The notes: generated from the sequence alone by a model not told the origin. Positions 17,935-28,551 are shown, counted from the stretch's first letter. The stretch: 64,000 nucleotides of DNA from Streptomyces globisporus (GCA_014649555.1 BMTG01000005.1:310001-374000), one strand, 5' to 3'. Program-made: numbers and translations.

Positions 17935-18339
17935 GGCGAGCCGATAGTAGGGCTCCGAGGGGTGGTCGGTCCGGTCGCATATGCACACGTTGACAGGCAC
18001 GTTTCTGCAAGGTCACGCCCCATCAAATTACTTTCAATGCAAGGCAGTTGAAGGTTACTGCATGCATGTGTCAGGTAGGGAAGGGTGGCAGCCTGCTGAA
18101 TGTGCGATGTCTCGAAGAGGTCTCAACTCACCACTTCGGGGGACGCGCGCCACGGCGCGAGCCACCGGCGCGCGCCGGAACGGGAAGCGCTCCCCCGGGC
18201 GGAGCTCTCGGACCGGCCCCGGGGGAGGCCCCATTCCCGGGCACTGCGGTCGATTTCCCGCTCGGGCCATTCGCAGCGGGGGCCAATCCTCATAAGGTGT
18301 GCAGTATTGCTGTGAACGGACGGTCGAGGAGGACCTGCG
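17935..18339. other. Divergent intergenic region between the LacI gene and hisC
   Basis: No gene is supported. It contains an inverted repeat GCAGT-n8-ACTGC at 18044-18061, followed directly by CATGCATG (18061-18068), both candidate repressor sites. A hisC promoter candidate has TTCGCA (18270-18275), a 17-bp spacer and TAAGGT (18293-18298), about 40 bp before the start codon. Confidence 0.55.
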
Positions 18340-19419
18340 GTGAGCGAGACGAGCCCCAAGCTGCGCGCCGAGCTGGACGGCGTTCCTGCCTATGTGCCGG
18401 GCAAGCCTGCGGCGGCCGGCGGACCGGTCGCGTACAAGCTGTCCTCCAACGAGAACCCCTATCCGCCGCTGCCGGGTGTCCTGGAGTCGGCGCTGGCCGC
18501 CGCGGGGAACTTCAACCGCTACCCGGACATGGCGTGCACCGGCCTGATGAACGAGCTGGCCGAGCGTTTCGGTGTGCCCCTCGCGCACCTCGCCACCGGA
18601 ACGGGGTCGGTGGGGGTGGCCCAGCAGCTGCTCCAGGCCACCTCGGGCCCCGGTGACGAGGTCATCTATGCCTGGCGGTCCTTCGAGGCGTACCCGATCA
18701 TCACCCAGGTCAGTGGCGCGACCTCGGTCAAGGTCCCGTTGACCGAGGGGGATGTGCACGACCTCGACGCGATGGCGGAGGCGATCACCGACCGGACCCG
18801 GCTGATCTTCGTCTGCAACCCCAACAACCCCACCGGCACGGTGGTGCGCCGGGGAGAGCTGGAACGGTTCCTCGACCGGGTGCCGAGCGATGTGCTGGTG
18901 GTCCTGGACGAGGCGTACAAGGAGTTCATCCGCGACGCCGACGTGCCCGACGGCATCGAGATCTACCGTGACCGGCCCAATGTGGCCGTGCTGCGGACCT
19001 TCTCCAAGGCGTACGGTCTGGCCGGGCTGCGGGTCGGGTTCGCCGTGGCGCACGAGCCGGTGGCCGCGGCGCTGCGCAAGACCGCCGTCCCCTTCGGTGT
19101 GAGCCAGCTCGCCCAGGACGCGGCGGTGGCCTCGCTCCGCGCGGAGGACGAGCTGCTGGGCCGGGTCGGTTCGCTGGTCGCCGAGCGCGCCCGGGTGAGC
19201 GCGGAGCTGGCGCGGCAGGGCTGGACGGTGCCCGAGTCGCACGCGAACTTCGTCTGGCTGCGGCTCGGCGAGCGGACCCTCGACTTCGCGGGGGCCTGCG
19301 AGCGGGCCGGTGTGGTCGTCCGCCCGTTCGCGGGCGAGGGCGTACGGGTCACGATCGGCGAGACCGAGGGCAACGACCTGTTCCTCAAGGCGGCGGAGGC
19401 GTTCCGCGCGGAGCTGTAG
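18340..19419 (+). CDS. hisC: Histidinol-phosphate / aromatic aminotransferase
   Basis: A 359-residue fold-type I PLP aminotransferase of the HisC/PatA group. The signature blocks are SSNENP (35-40), CNPNNPTG (159-166), the PLP aspartate in LDEAY (D190) and the Schiff-base lysine in [12 protein letters not shown] (K223). HisC converts imidazole acetol phosphate and glutamate to histidinol phosphate. This locus is away from the his operon, so the protein may be the second paralogue acting in phenylalanine/tyrosine transamination; pheA lies 23 kb away. The GTG start at 18340 follows GAGGAGGACCTGCG. A strong terminator follows. Confidence 0.88.
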   Translation: MSETSPKLRAELDGVPAYVPGKPAAAGGPVAYKLSSNENPYPPLPGVLESALAAAGNFNRYPDMACTGLMNELAERFGVPLAHLATGTGSVGVAQQLLQATSGPGDEVIYAWRSFEAYPIITQVSGATSVKVPLTEGDVHDLDAMAEAITDRTRLIFVCNPNNPTGTVVRRGELERFLDRVPSDVLVVLDEAYKEFIRDADVPDGIEIYRDRPNVAVLRTFSKAYGLAGLRVGFAVAHEPVAAALRKTAVPFGVSQLAQDAAVASLRAEDELLGRVGSLVAERARVSAELARQGWTVPESHANFVWLRLGERTLDFAGACERAGVVVRPFAGEGVRVTIGETEGNDLFLKAAEAFRAEL

Positions 19420-19459
19420 GGCTTCGCGGCGCGCTGCGGCGCCGCTGGTACGGCCGGGC

Positions 19460-19494
19460 GGGCCCCGGACCTCGATCGACGAGGTCCGGGGCCC
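19460..19494 (+). terminator. hisC terminator
   Basis: A perfect 15-bp stem (19460-19474 with 19480-19494), a 5-nt loop and a following TTT lie 40 bp after the hisC stop codon. It separates hisC from the cyd operon. Confidence 0.88.
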
Positions 19495-19611
19495 TTTGCG
19501 TGCGTCGGGGCCGGCCGCAGGGGGCCGAGAGCCCGGTGGCGCGGGGGTCGGCCGAAAAGGGGTACCCCCGGCGAAGGCTCCGAAAGTGTGTGCGCCATAA
19601 TTGCTTGTGAA

Positions 19612-19627
19612 TGTGAACGCGTTCACA
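19612..19627. promoter_or_regulatory. Rex operator (ROP) of the cyd operon
   Basis: TGTGAACGCGTTCACA is a perfect palindrome matching the Rex operator. An overlapping outer pair CTTGTGAA (19604-19611) / TTCACAAG (19622-19629) nests around it. In S. coelicolor the redox sensor Rex represses cydABCD and releases the DNA when NADH rises under low oxygen. The site is 86 bp upstream of cydA. Confidence 0.92.
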
Positions 19628-19712
19628 AGCGTGCCCTGCTTTCTCCCGTAATCGTGGGAATCAAAGGGGCATAGTGCCGGTGTGACCACGGCGATGTAAG
19701 GAGACTGACGAC

Positions 19713-21224
19713 GTGGACCTAGCTCTGGCGCCGGAGACCCTGGCGCGATGGCAGTTCGGCATCACCACCGTCTACCACTTCCTCTTCGTCCCTCTGACGA
19801 TCTCGCTCGCCGCGCTCACCGCCGGCCTGCAGACCGCGTGGGTACGGACGGAGAAGGAGAAGTACCTCAGGGCGACGAAGTTCTGGGGCAAGCTGTTCCT
19901 GATCAACATCGCCATGGGCGTCGTCACGGGCATCGTCCAGGAGTTCCAGTTCGGTATGAACTGGTCCGACTACTCGCGCTTCGTCGGCGACGTCTTCGGC
20001 GCTCCGCTCGCCTTCGAGGCGCTGATCGCCTTCTTCTTCGAGTCCACCTTCATCGGTCTGTGGATCTTCGGCTGGGACAAGCTGCCGAAGAAGATCCACC
20101 TGGCCTGCATGTGGATGGTCTCGATCGGCACCATCCTCTCCGCCTACTTCATCCTGGCCGCCAACTCCTGGATGCAGCACCCGGTCGGCTACCGGATCAA
20201 CGAGGAGCGCGGCCGCGCCGAGCTCACCGACTTCTGGCGGGTGCTCACCCAGGACACCGCGGTCACCCAGTTCTTCCACACCATCACGGCGGCGTTCCTG
20301 GTCGGCGGGGCCTTCATGGTCGGTATCGCCGCGTTCCACCTGGCGCGCAAGAAGCACATCCCGGTGATGCGGACCTCGCTGCGCCTGGGGCTGATCACGG
20401 TCGTGGTCGCCGGGCTGCTCACCGCCGTCAGCGGCGACAGCCTCGCCAAGGTCATGTTCCGGCAGCAGCCGATGAAGATGGCCGCCGCCGAGGCTCTGTG
20501 GGACGGCCAGGAGCGGGCACCCTTCTCGATATTCGCTTACGGGGACGTCAGCGAGGGCCACAACTCCGTGGAGATCTCGCTGCCCGGGGTGCTGTCCTTC
20601 CTCGCCAACAACGACCCGAACTCCTATGTCCCGGGCATCAACGACATCAACAAGGAGTCGCAGGAGAAGTACGGGCCCGGCGACTACCGGCCCAACATCC
20701 CGGTCGCTTTCTGGAGCTTCCGGTGGATGATCGGCTTCGGGATGGCGTCCTTCGGCCTCGGCCTCCTGGGGCTCTGGCTGACCCGGAAGAAGTTCCTGCT
20801 GCCACCGGCGCTGCGGACCGGTGAGGACGAGGTGCCGCATCTGGTCCTCTTCCGGAACAAGGCGCTGAGCCCGAGGCTCACCAAGCTCTACTGGCTCGTC
20901 GCGCTCTGGACGCTGCTCTTCCCGCTGATCGCCAACTCCTGGGGCTGGATCTTCACCGAGATGGGCCGCCAGCCGTGGGTGGTCTACGGAGTGCTGGAGA
21001 CGCGTGCCGGGGTATCCCCCGGTGTCTCGCAGGGCGAGGTCATCACCTCGATGACCGTCTTCACCCTGCTCTACGCGGTGCTCGCCGTGATCGAGGTGAA
21101 GCTGCTCGTGAAGTACATCAAGGCCGGGCCGCCGGAACTCACCGAGGACGACCTCAACCCGCCCACGAAGATCGGCGGTCACGACGAAGAAGACGCCGAC
21201 CGGCCGATGGCCTTCTCGTACTGA
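19713..21224 (+). CDS. cydA: Cytochrome bd ubiquinol/menaquinol oxidase subunit I
   Basis: A 503-residue, nine-helix subunit of the bd-type terminal oxidase. It oxidises menaquinol and reduces O2 to water with high affinity at the cytoplasmic membrane. The haem b595 ligand histidine is H22 (TTVYHFLF). The haem b558 histidine is in QFFHTITAAF, and the conserved GRQPW follows TEM near residue 425. The Q-loop is short, as in Gram-positive enzymes. The GTG start at 19713 follows AAGGAG. It is the first gene of cydA-cydB-cydDC, under the Rex operator. Confidence 0.97.
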   Translation: MDLALAPETLARWQFGITTVYHFLFVPLTISLAALTAGLQTAWVRTEKEKYLRATKFWGKLFLINIAMGVVTGIVQEFQFGMNWSDYSRFVGDVFGAPLAFEALIAFFFESTFIGLWIFGWDKLPKKIHLACMWMVSIGTILSAYFILAANSWMQHPVGYRINEERGRAELTDFWRVLTQDTAVTQFFHTITAAFLVGGAFMVGIAAFHLARKKHIPVMRTSLRLGLITVVVAGLLTAVSGDSLAKVMFRQQPMKMAAAEALWDGQERAPFSIFAYGDVSEGHNSVEISLPGVLSFLANNDPNSYVPGINDINKESQEKYGPGDYRPNIPVAFWSFRWMIGFGMASFGLGLLGLWLTRKKFLLPPALRTGEDEVPHLVLFRNKALSPRLTKLYWLVALWTLLFPLIANSWGWIFTEMGRQPWVVYGVLETRAGVSPGVSQGEVITSMTVFTLLYAVLAVIEVKLLVKYIKAGPPELTEDDLNPPTKIGGHDEEDADRPMAFSY

Positions 21225-21240
21225 GCACAGGAGCTGAGAG

Positions 21241-22242
<1,002 letters not shown>

Positions 22243-22250
22243 CTCCGGCG

Positions 22251-22284
22251 AGCTGCCGCAGGCCCCGCGAGGCCCGCGGCAGCT
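22251..22284 (+). terminator. Attenuator-like hairpin between cydB and cydDC
   Basis: AGCTGCCGC (22251-22259) and GCGGCAGCT (22276-22284) form a 9-bp stem with a 16-nt loop in the 78-bp cydB-cydDC gap. It lacks a T run and lies inside an operon, so partial termination or mRNA processing is more likely than a hard stop. Confidence 0.5.
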
Positions 22285-22320
22285 TCCGATCCCGCAGAGC
22301 TCACCGACCCCGCCGGGGGG

Positions 22321-25300
22321 ATGTTTCACGTGAAACCGATCGATCCGCGTCTGCTCCACCACGCACGGGCCACCCGTCTCTTCCTGGCGTCCGTGGTGGC
22401 TCTCGGCCTGGTCGGCGCCCTCCTGGTGATCGCCCAGGCAATGCTCATCGCCGAGATCGTGGTGGGCGGTTTCGAGGACGGGCTCACGGTCACCGAGCTG
22501 CGCGCCCCTCTCCTTCTCCTCGCGGCGGTCGCGCTCGGCCGGGCGCTGGTCGCCTGGCTCACCGAGCTGGCCGCCCACCGTGCCAGCGCGGCCGTCAAGT
22601 CCGAACTGCGCGGCCGGCTCCTGGAGCGGGCCACGCGGCTGGGCCCCGACTGGCTGAGCGGACAACGCACCGGTTCGCTGGTCGCGCTGGCGACGCGGGG
22701 GATCGACGCGCTCGACGACTACTTCGCCCGCTACCTCCCGCAGCTCGGTCTCGCGGTCGTCGTGCCGGTGGCGGTGCTGGCCCGGATCGTCACGGAGGAC
22801 TGGGTGTCGGCGGCGATCATAGTCGTCACCCTGCCGCTCATCCCGCTCTTCATGATCCTGATCGGCTGGGCCACCCAGTCCCGGATGGACCGTCAGTGGC
22901 AGCTGCTGTCCCGGCTCTCCGGCCACTTCCTGGACGTGGTCGCCGGGCTGCCGACCCTGAAGGTCTTCGGGCGGGCCAAGGCCCAGGCCGAGTCGATCCG
23001 CACGATCACCTCCGATTACCGCCGGGCTACCCTGCGCACCCTGCGGATCGCCTTCCTCTCCTCCTTCGCGCTGGAGCTGCTGGCGACCCTGTCTGTGGCC
23101 CTCGTCGCCGTCACCATCGGCATGCGGCTCGTCCACGGCGAACTCGACCTCTACACCGGCCTGGTGGTCCTGATCCTGGCCCCGGAGGCGTATCTGCCGA
23201 TCCGCCAGGTCGGGGCGCAGTACCACGCGGCTGCCGAGGGGCTGTCGGCCGCCGAGGAGATCTTCGCGGTCCTGGAGACCGAACCCCGGGCCTCGGGCAC
23301 GGAGGACGCCCCGGACACACTGCGGCTGGAGCTGGCGGACGTGACCGTACGCCACGAGGGCCGCGCCGAACCGTCGTTGGACGCCGCGTCGCTCACCGTG
23401 GAGCCGGGGGAGACCGTCGCCCTGGTCGGCCCGAGCGGCGTCGGCAAGTCCACCCTGCTGAACGTGATCCTGGGCTTCGCCCGGCCCGACGAGGGGCACG
23501 TACGGGTCGGGGAGCGGGACCTCGCGGACCTGGACCCCGAACGCTGGCGGAGCCGTATCGCCTGGGTCCCCCAGCGCCCCCACCTCTTCGCGGGCACGAT
23601 CGCCGAGAACGTCCGCCTCGCCCGGCCCGACGCCGACGACGAGGCGGTCGTCGCGGCGCTGCGGGACGCGGGCGCGTACGACTTCGTCGCCGCCCTGCCG
23701 GACGGGATGCTGGCCGCGCTCGGCGAGGACGGCGCCGGGCTCTCCGCGGGCCAGCGCCAGCGCATCGCCCTCGCCCGGGCGTTCCTCGCCGACCGGCCGC
23801 TCCTGCTGCTGGACGAACCGACCGCGAGCCTGGACGGCGAGAGCGAGGCGGGCATCGTCGACGCCGTACGGAGGCTGGCCGCCGGGCGGACCGTGCTGCT
23901 GGTCGTCCACCGCCCGGCGCTGCTGGCGGTCGCCGACCGTGTGGTGGCGCTGGAGCCGCGCACCGACGTCCGTACGGAGGCCTACGGGGAGCCCGTTGCG
24001 GGCCTTGCCGCCGCGGGCCCCGCCGTCCCGGAGCCGCTCGCGGGAGGCGAACTGCCGACCGCCCGCCCCATGGAGTCCCTCGGCTCCCCCGCGCCGGCCG
24101 GAACCCGCCCGGGACGGGTGCTCGCCCGGGTCCGGGCGTCGGCCGGGGACCGGCGTGGACAGCTGGCCCTGGCCCTGCTGCTGGGCAGCCTGGCGGTCGG
24201 GTCGGCCGTGGGGCTCATGGCGGTCTCCGGCTGGCTGATCTCCCGCGCCTCCGAAGAGCCGCCCGTCATGTACTTGATGATGGCGGTCACCGCGACCCGC
24301 GCCTTCGGCATCGGGCGGGCCGTCTTCCGCTACGCCGAGCGGCTCGTCTCGCACGACGCCGTGCTGAAGCTGCTCGCAAGTCTGCGCGTTGCCGTCTACC
24401 AGGGCCTCGAACGCATCGCCCCCGCCGGTCTGCGCACCACTCGGCGCGGGGACCTGCTGTCCCGCCTCGTCGCCGATGTGGACGCGCTCCAGGACTACTG
24501 GCTGCGCTGGCTGCTGCCCGCGTCCACCGCCGTCGTCGTGGGGACCGCCGCTGCCGGGTTCACCGGCTGGCTGCTCCCGGAGGCGGGCGTGATCCTCGCC
24601 ATCGGCCTGCTGCTCGCCGGGGTCGGCGTCCCGCTCGTCAGCGGTGCCTGCGCCCACCGTACGGAGCGTCAGCTCGCGCCCGCCCGCGCCACCCTGGCCA
24701 CCCGGGTCACCGACCTGCTCGGCGGCACCGCCGAACTGACCGTCGCGGGCGCCCTGCCGGCCCGGCAGGAGCAGTTGCGCGCGGCCGACACCCTCCTGAC
24801 CCGGATCGCCTCCCGGGCGGCCGCCGCGACGGCGCTGGGCGGCGGTCTTTCCGCCCTGGTCTGCGGGCTCACCGTGGTGGCCGCCGCGGCCGTCGGCGTC
24901 CCCGCCGTCAACGACGGACGGCTCTCCGGCGTCGCACTCGCCGTGGTGGTGCTGACCCCGCTCGCCGCCTTCGAGGCCGTCGCCGGGCTGCCGCTCGCCG
25001 TGCAGTACCGCCAGCGGGTCGCCCGGAGCGCGGAGCGGGTGTTCGAGGTGCTGGACGCCCCCGTACCCGTACAGGAGCCCGGGACCCCGGCCGAGGAGCC
25101 CGGCTCGCCCTTCCCGCTGGAGGCACGAGGGCTGAGTGCCCGCTACCCGGGGGCCGGGCATGACGCGCTGACCTCGCTCGACCTGACGCTGACGCCCGGA
25201 CGGCGCATCGCGGTCGTGGGACCTTCCGGCTCGGGCAAGACGACGCTCGCCCAGGTCCTCCTGCGCTTCCTGGACGCCTCGTCGGGGACGTACCGGCTCG

Positions 25301-25854
25301 GCGGCGTCGAGACGTCCGCCCTGGAGTCGGACACGGTCCGGCGCTCGGTCGGGCTGTGCGCCCAGGACGCCCACGTCTTCGACAGCACGATCCGCGAGAA
25401 CCTGCGTCTGGCCCGGCCCGGGGCGACCGACGACGACCTGCGCGACGCGCTCTCCCGGGCCCGGCTCCTGGACTGGGTGCGGGCCCTGCCGGAAGGCCTC
25501 GACACAGCCGTCGGCGAGCACGGCGCCCGGCTCTCCGGCGGTCAGCGCCAGCGCCTCGCCCTGGCCCGCGCGCTGCTCGCCGACTTCCCCGTACTCGTCC
25601 TGGACGAGCCCGCCGAACACCTCGACCTGCCGACCGCCGACGCCCTCACCGCCGACCTGCTGGCCGCGACCCGGGGTCGCGCGACGGTCCTGATCACTCA
25701 CCGACTGACCGGCCTGGAGGCGGTCGACGAGGTGCTGGTGCTGGATGCGGGCCGGGTCGTGCAGCGCGGACCGTACGCCGAACTCGCCGCCGAGGGCGGG
25801 CCGCTGCGCCGCATGCTGGAGCGCGAACGGGAGACGGTGGGGTCGGGGGTGTAG
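22321..25854 (+). CDS. cydDC: CydDC, fused heterodimeric ABC exporter for cytochrome bd assembly
   Basis: A 1177-residue fusion of CydD and CydC in one chain, the arrangement known in Streptomyces. Each half has a six-helix membrane domain and an ATPase. The first ATPase has Walker A GPSGVGKS at about 370 and signature LSAGQ near 471. The second has GPSGSGKT at about 967 and LSGGQ near 1071. It exports cysteine/glutathione-type thiols needed for bd oxidase haem insertion and redox balance. A linker of about 60 residues (roughly 545-605) joins the halves. The ATG at 22321 lies in a parS site and follows GGGGGG with almost no spacing. It is cotranscribed with cydAB. Confidence 0.95.
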   Translation: MFHVKPIDPRLLHHARATRLFLASVVALGLVGALLVIAQAMLIAEIVVGGFEDGLTVTELRAPLLLLAAVALGRALVAWLTELAAHRASAAVKSELRGRLLERATRLGPDWLSGQRTGSLVALATRGIDALDDYFARYLPQLGLAVVVPVAVLARIVTEDWVSAAIIVVTLPLIPLFMILIGWATQSRMDRQWQLLSRLSGHFLDVVAGLPTLKVFGRAKAQAESIRTITSDYRRATLRTLRIAFLSSFALELLATLSVALVAVTIGMRLVHGELDLYTGLVVLILAPEAYLPIRQVGAQYHAAAEGLSAAEEIFAVLETEPRASGTEDAPDTLRLELADVTVRHEGRAEPSLDAASLTVEPGETVALVGPSGVGKSTLLNVILGFARPDEGHVRVGERDLADLDPERWRSRIAWVPQRPHLFAGTIAENVRLARPDADDEAVVAALRDAGAYDFVAALPDGMLAALGEDGAGLSAGQRQRIALARAFLADRPLLLLDEPTASLDGESEAGIVDAVRRLAAGRTVLLVVHRPALLAVADRVVALEPRTDVRTEAYGEPVAGLAAAGPAVPEPLAGGELPTARPMESLGSPAPAGTRPGRVLARVRASAGDRRGQLALALLLGSLAVGSAVGLMAVSGWLISRASEEPPVMYLMMAVTATRAFGIGRAVFRYAERLVSHDAVLKLLASLRVAVYQGLERIAPAGLRTTRRGDLLSRLVADVDALQDYWLRWLLPASTAVVVGTAAAGFTGWLLPEAGVILAIGLLLAGVGVPLVSGACAHRTERQLAPARATLATRVTDLLGGTAELTVAGALPARQEQLRAADTLLTRIASRAAAATALGGGLSALVCGLTVVAAAAVGVPAVNDGRLSGVALAVVVLTPLAAFEAVAGLPLAVQYRQRVARSAERVFEVLDAPVPVQEPGTPAEEPGSPFPLEARGLSARYPGAGHDALTSLDLTLTPGRRIAVVGPSGSGKTTLAQVLLRFLDASSGTYRLGGVETSALESDTVRRSVGLCAQDAHVFDSTIRENLRLARPGATDDDLRDALSRARLLDWVRALPEGLDTAVGEHGARLSGGQRQRLALARALLADFPVLVLDEPAEHLDLPTADALTADLLAATRGRATVLITHRLTGLEAVDEVLVLDAGRVVQRGPYAELAAEGGPLRRMLERERETVGSGV
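22322..22337. promoter_or_regulatory. parS: parS at the start codon of cydDC
   Basis: TGTTTCACGTGAAACC matches parS at 15 of 16 bases with a perfect 14-bp core. It begins at the second base of the cydDC start codon, so the protein opens M-F-H-V-K-P. This is the second case in the window of parS fused to a translation start. Confidence 0.92.
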
Positions 25855-25944
25855 GGCGGTGGGGGCGCAGGTGGCCGCCGCCCTTGCGGTGATCAGGTGC
25901 ATTCCCGACTTTCGCCCTGTATCAGCACTTAATAGGCTCGGGCC

Positions 25945-27651
25945 ATGGCAGAGCCCGACCCGAAGGACTCCCTCGACGCCGCCACCCGGGCCACCCGAAG
26001 CCTCCAGGGGCTGTCCACCGAGCTGACCGCGCGAGTGCCGCAGCTCCTGGAGGCGATGCGGTCCGTCGGCGCGGGGCTGGAACTGCACTCCACCCTGGAC
26101 CGGATCTGTGAGACGGCCGCCGAGCTCGCCCACGCCCGGTACGCGGCCATCGGCGTCGTCGACGAGCTGGGTGAGGGTCTTTCGGACTTCGTCACCTACG
26201 GCGTTCCGCAGGACGTGGCCGAGGAGATCGGGCGACGCCCCGACGGCCACCGGGGTCTGCTCGGTGCGCTGATCCACGACCCCGGACCGGTCCGGCTGGC
26301 CGATCTGTCCACCGACCCGCGGTCCGCGGGGCTCCCGCCGGGGCACCCCCGGATGCGGTCCTTCCTCGGGGTGCCCATCCGGGTGCAGGGGGAGATCTTC
26401 GGCAACCTCTACCTCACCGAGAAGCACGGCGGCGCGGAGTTCAGCGACTACGACCTCCACATGGTCCGGGTGCTCGCCACGGAGGCCGGGATCGCCATCG
26501 GCAACGCCCGGCTGTACGAGGCGGCGCGGCAGCGGGAGCACTGGATCGACGGGTCGGTGGCGGTCACGACGGCGCTCCTGTCGGGCGGGGACGCCGACGA
26601 AGCCCTGTCCGTGGTCGCCGAACAGGCCCGCCGGCTCGCGGACGCCGCCGCCGGGATCGTGCTGCTGCCCGCCGAGGGGGGCGGTCTGGAGATCGTCGCC
26701 GTGTCGTCCGACGACCCCTCGTCCTCGCTCGGGGTGATCATCCCGGGCCGGAGCGCGGTGGTGGTGAAACTCCTCGCGGGCGAGGCGGTGTTCATCGACG
26801 ACTCGGCCTCCGACGGCCGGATGGTGACCCGGCTGGCCGACCGGTTCGGCCCCAGCATGCTGCTGCCGCTCCAGAGCGGCGGCCGGGTGCTCGGCGCGCT
26901 GGCCACTCCCCGCTCCCGGGGCGCGCGCCCGTTCACGGAGGCCGAGCGGACGCTCGCCGCGCAGTTCGCCTCCCAGGCGGCGCTCGCGCTGATGATGGCC
27001 GAGGCCCAGCGGGACCGGGAGCGGCTCGCGGTGTACGAGGACCGCGACCGGATCGCCCGCGACCTCCACGACCTGGTCATCCAGCGGCTGTTCGCCACCG
27101 GGATGATGCTGGAGAGCGCCCAGCGCAGATCAGTGGTGCCCGAGGTGCGGACCGGCGTCGGCCGGGCGGTGGACGAGCTGGACGTGACGATCCAGGAGAT
27201 CCGTACGGCGATCTTCGCCCTCCAGCAGGAGCCGGCCGAAGCCCCCTCGGGGCTGCGTACCCGCGTTCTGCGGGAGATCAACATGGCGGCCGTCCCGCTC
27301 GGCTTCAAGCCGTCGCACCGCTTCCTGGGTCCGGTGGACTCGCTCGTCGGCGAGCTGACCGGCAAGAACCTGGTCGCCGCGTTGCGCGAGGCCCTCTCCA
27401 ACGCGTTCCGGCACGCGGAGGCGTCGCTGATCGATGTGGTCGTGGACGCGACGGTGACGCTGCCGGACGGGCGGGCCGCGGTACGGCTCTCGGTGGCCGA
27501 CGACGGGGTCGGCATTCCGGAGGGCGGGCGCCGCAGCGGACTGCGCAACCTGGCCCGCCGGGCCGAGTCCCTGGGCGGGTCGAGCCGGATCGGGCCGGGC
27601 ATCGGGGAGGACGGCGGCGGTACGACGGTGGTGTGGGAGGCGCCGTTGTGA
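25945..27651 (+). CDS. DevS-like sensor histidine kinase with two GAF domains
   Basis: A 568-residue soluble sensor kinase. Two GAF domains occupy about 45-190 and 205-360. A HisKA_3 dimerisation helix follows with the phosphorylated histidine H375 in RDRIARDLHDLVIQRLF, and an HATPase domain has N-box ALSNAFRHAE and DDGVGIPEGG. The architecture matches DevS/DosT, redox or oxygen sensors that use haem in the first GAF; the haem ligand cannot be confirmed by eye. No response regulator is adjacent, so it is an orphan. It follows cydDC by 90 bp, which supports a role in oxygen or redox sensing. The start is the ATG at 25945. Confidence 0.88.
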   Translation: MAEPDPKDSLDAATRATRSLQGLSTELTARVPQLLEAMRSVGAGLELHSTLDRICETAAELAHARYAAIGVVDELGEGLSDFVTYGVPQDVAEEIGRRPDGHRGLLGALIHDPGPVRLADLSTDPRSAGLPPGHPRMRSFLGVPIRVQGEIFGNLYLTEKHGGAEFSDYDLHMVRVLATEAGIAIGNARLYEAARQREHWIDGSVAVTTALLSGGDADEALSVVAEQARRLADAAAGIVLLPAEGGGLEIVAVSSDDPSSSLGVIIPGRSAVVVKLLAGEAVFIDDSASDGRMVTRLADRFGPSMLLPLQSGGRVLGALATPRSRGARPFTEAERTLAAQFASQAALALMMAEAQRDRERLAVYEDRDRIARDLHDLVIQRLFATGMMLESAQRRSVVPEVRTGVGRAVDELDVTIQEIRTAIFALQQEPAEAPSGLRTRVLREINMAAVPLGFKPSHRFLGPVDSLVGELTGKNLVAALREALSNAFRHAEASLIDVVVDATVTLPDGRAAVRLSVADDGVGIPEGGRRSGLRNLARRAESLGGSSRIGPGIGEDGGGTTVVWEAPL

Positions 27652-27681
27652 GGGGTCGCCTCCCCGTTGTGCCGAAAGGTT

Positions 27682-28551
27682 TCAGCGTGCCTCGGCGCGG
27701 CCCTCCGCGCGGGCGGCGAGGATCCGCTCGATGACGAGGGCCACCCCGTCCTCCTCGTTGGCCGCGGTCCGCCCCTTGGCGGCGGCCACCACGTCCGGGT
27801 GGGCGTTGCCCATGGCGAAGGAGGCGCCGGCCCAGCTGAGCATCTCGATGTCGTTGGGCATGTCCCCGAAGGCGACCACCTCGGCGGGCGCGATGCCGCG
27901 CTCGGCGCAACAGGCGGCCAGGGTGGTGGCCTTGGAGACGCCGAGCCCGCTGACCTCCAGCAGCGCGGACGGGCTGGAGCGGGTGATGGACGCCCGGTCG
28001 CCGGCCGTCGTACGGGCCAGGTCGAGGAACGCGTCGGGCGCCAGCTCGGTGTGGTGGGCCAGCAGTTTGAGCACGGGCGCGCCGGCGCCCGGGGTGTCCT
28101 CGTGCAGCAGCTTCTCGGCGACGGCCACCGAGGCTCCCGGGTCCAGGTGGAACGGCGGGTAGGCCGGTTCGTAGTTGATGCCGGTGGTCATCTCGACGGC
28201 GAAGGAGGTGCCGGGGGCCGCCTCGCGCAGGGTGTGCACGACGTGGAGGGCGGCGTCGCGCTCCAGGGCCCGTACGGCGAGGAGGCCGGCGTCCGTCCGC
28301 AGATCGGTGACCACGGCGCCGTTGGCGCAGATCGCCGTGCCGTGGCTCTGGACGTGGTTCCGTACGACGTCCATCCAGCGGGCCGGCCTGCCGGTGACGA
28401 AGAAGACCTCGATCCCGGCCTCCTCGGCCGCCGTGAGGGCCGCGACGGTGCGCGCGGACAGCGTCTTGTCGTCGCGCAGCAGGGTGCCGTCGAGGTCGGT
28501 GGCGATCAGCCGGGTCACGGCGGGAAGAGGCGTATCGGTCACTGAGGTCAC
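27682..28551 (-). CDS. HAD-superfamily phosphatase, Cof type
   Basis: A 289-residue HAD-IIB (Cof) hydrolase. Motif I is [10 protein letters not shown] near residues 15-24, with nucleophile and acid aspartates. Motif II is in FVTGRP, and motif IV is GDMPNDIEML near 215. The C2-type cap sits between. These enzymes dephosphorylate sugar phosphates, pyridoxal phosphate or flavin precursors; the specific substrate is unknown. Two in-frame GTG starts are possible (28551 and 28542) and neither has a strong ribosome site. A paralogue of the same architecture lies at 38845. It converges on the sensor kinase gene. Confidence 0.85.
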   Translation of the reverse strand: MTSVTDTPLPAVTRLIATDLDGTLLRDDKTLSARTVAALTAAEEAGIEVFFVTGRPARWMDVVRNHVQSHGTAICANGAVVTDLRTDAGLLAVRALERDAALHVVHTLREAAPGTSFAVEMTTGINYEPAYPPFHLDPGASVAVAEKLLHEDTPGAGAPVLKLLAHHTELAPDAFLDLARTTAGDRASITRSSPSALLEVSGLGVSKATTLAACCAERGIAPAEVVAFGDMPNDIEMLSWAGASFAMGNAHPDVVAAAKGRTAANEEDGVALVIERILAARAEGRAEAR

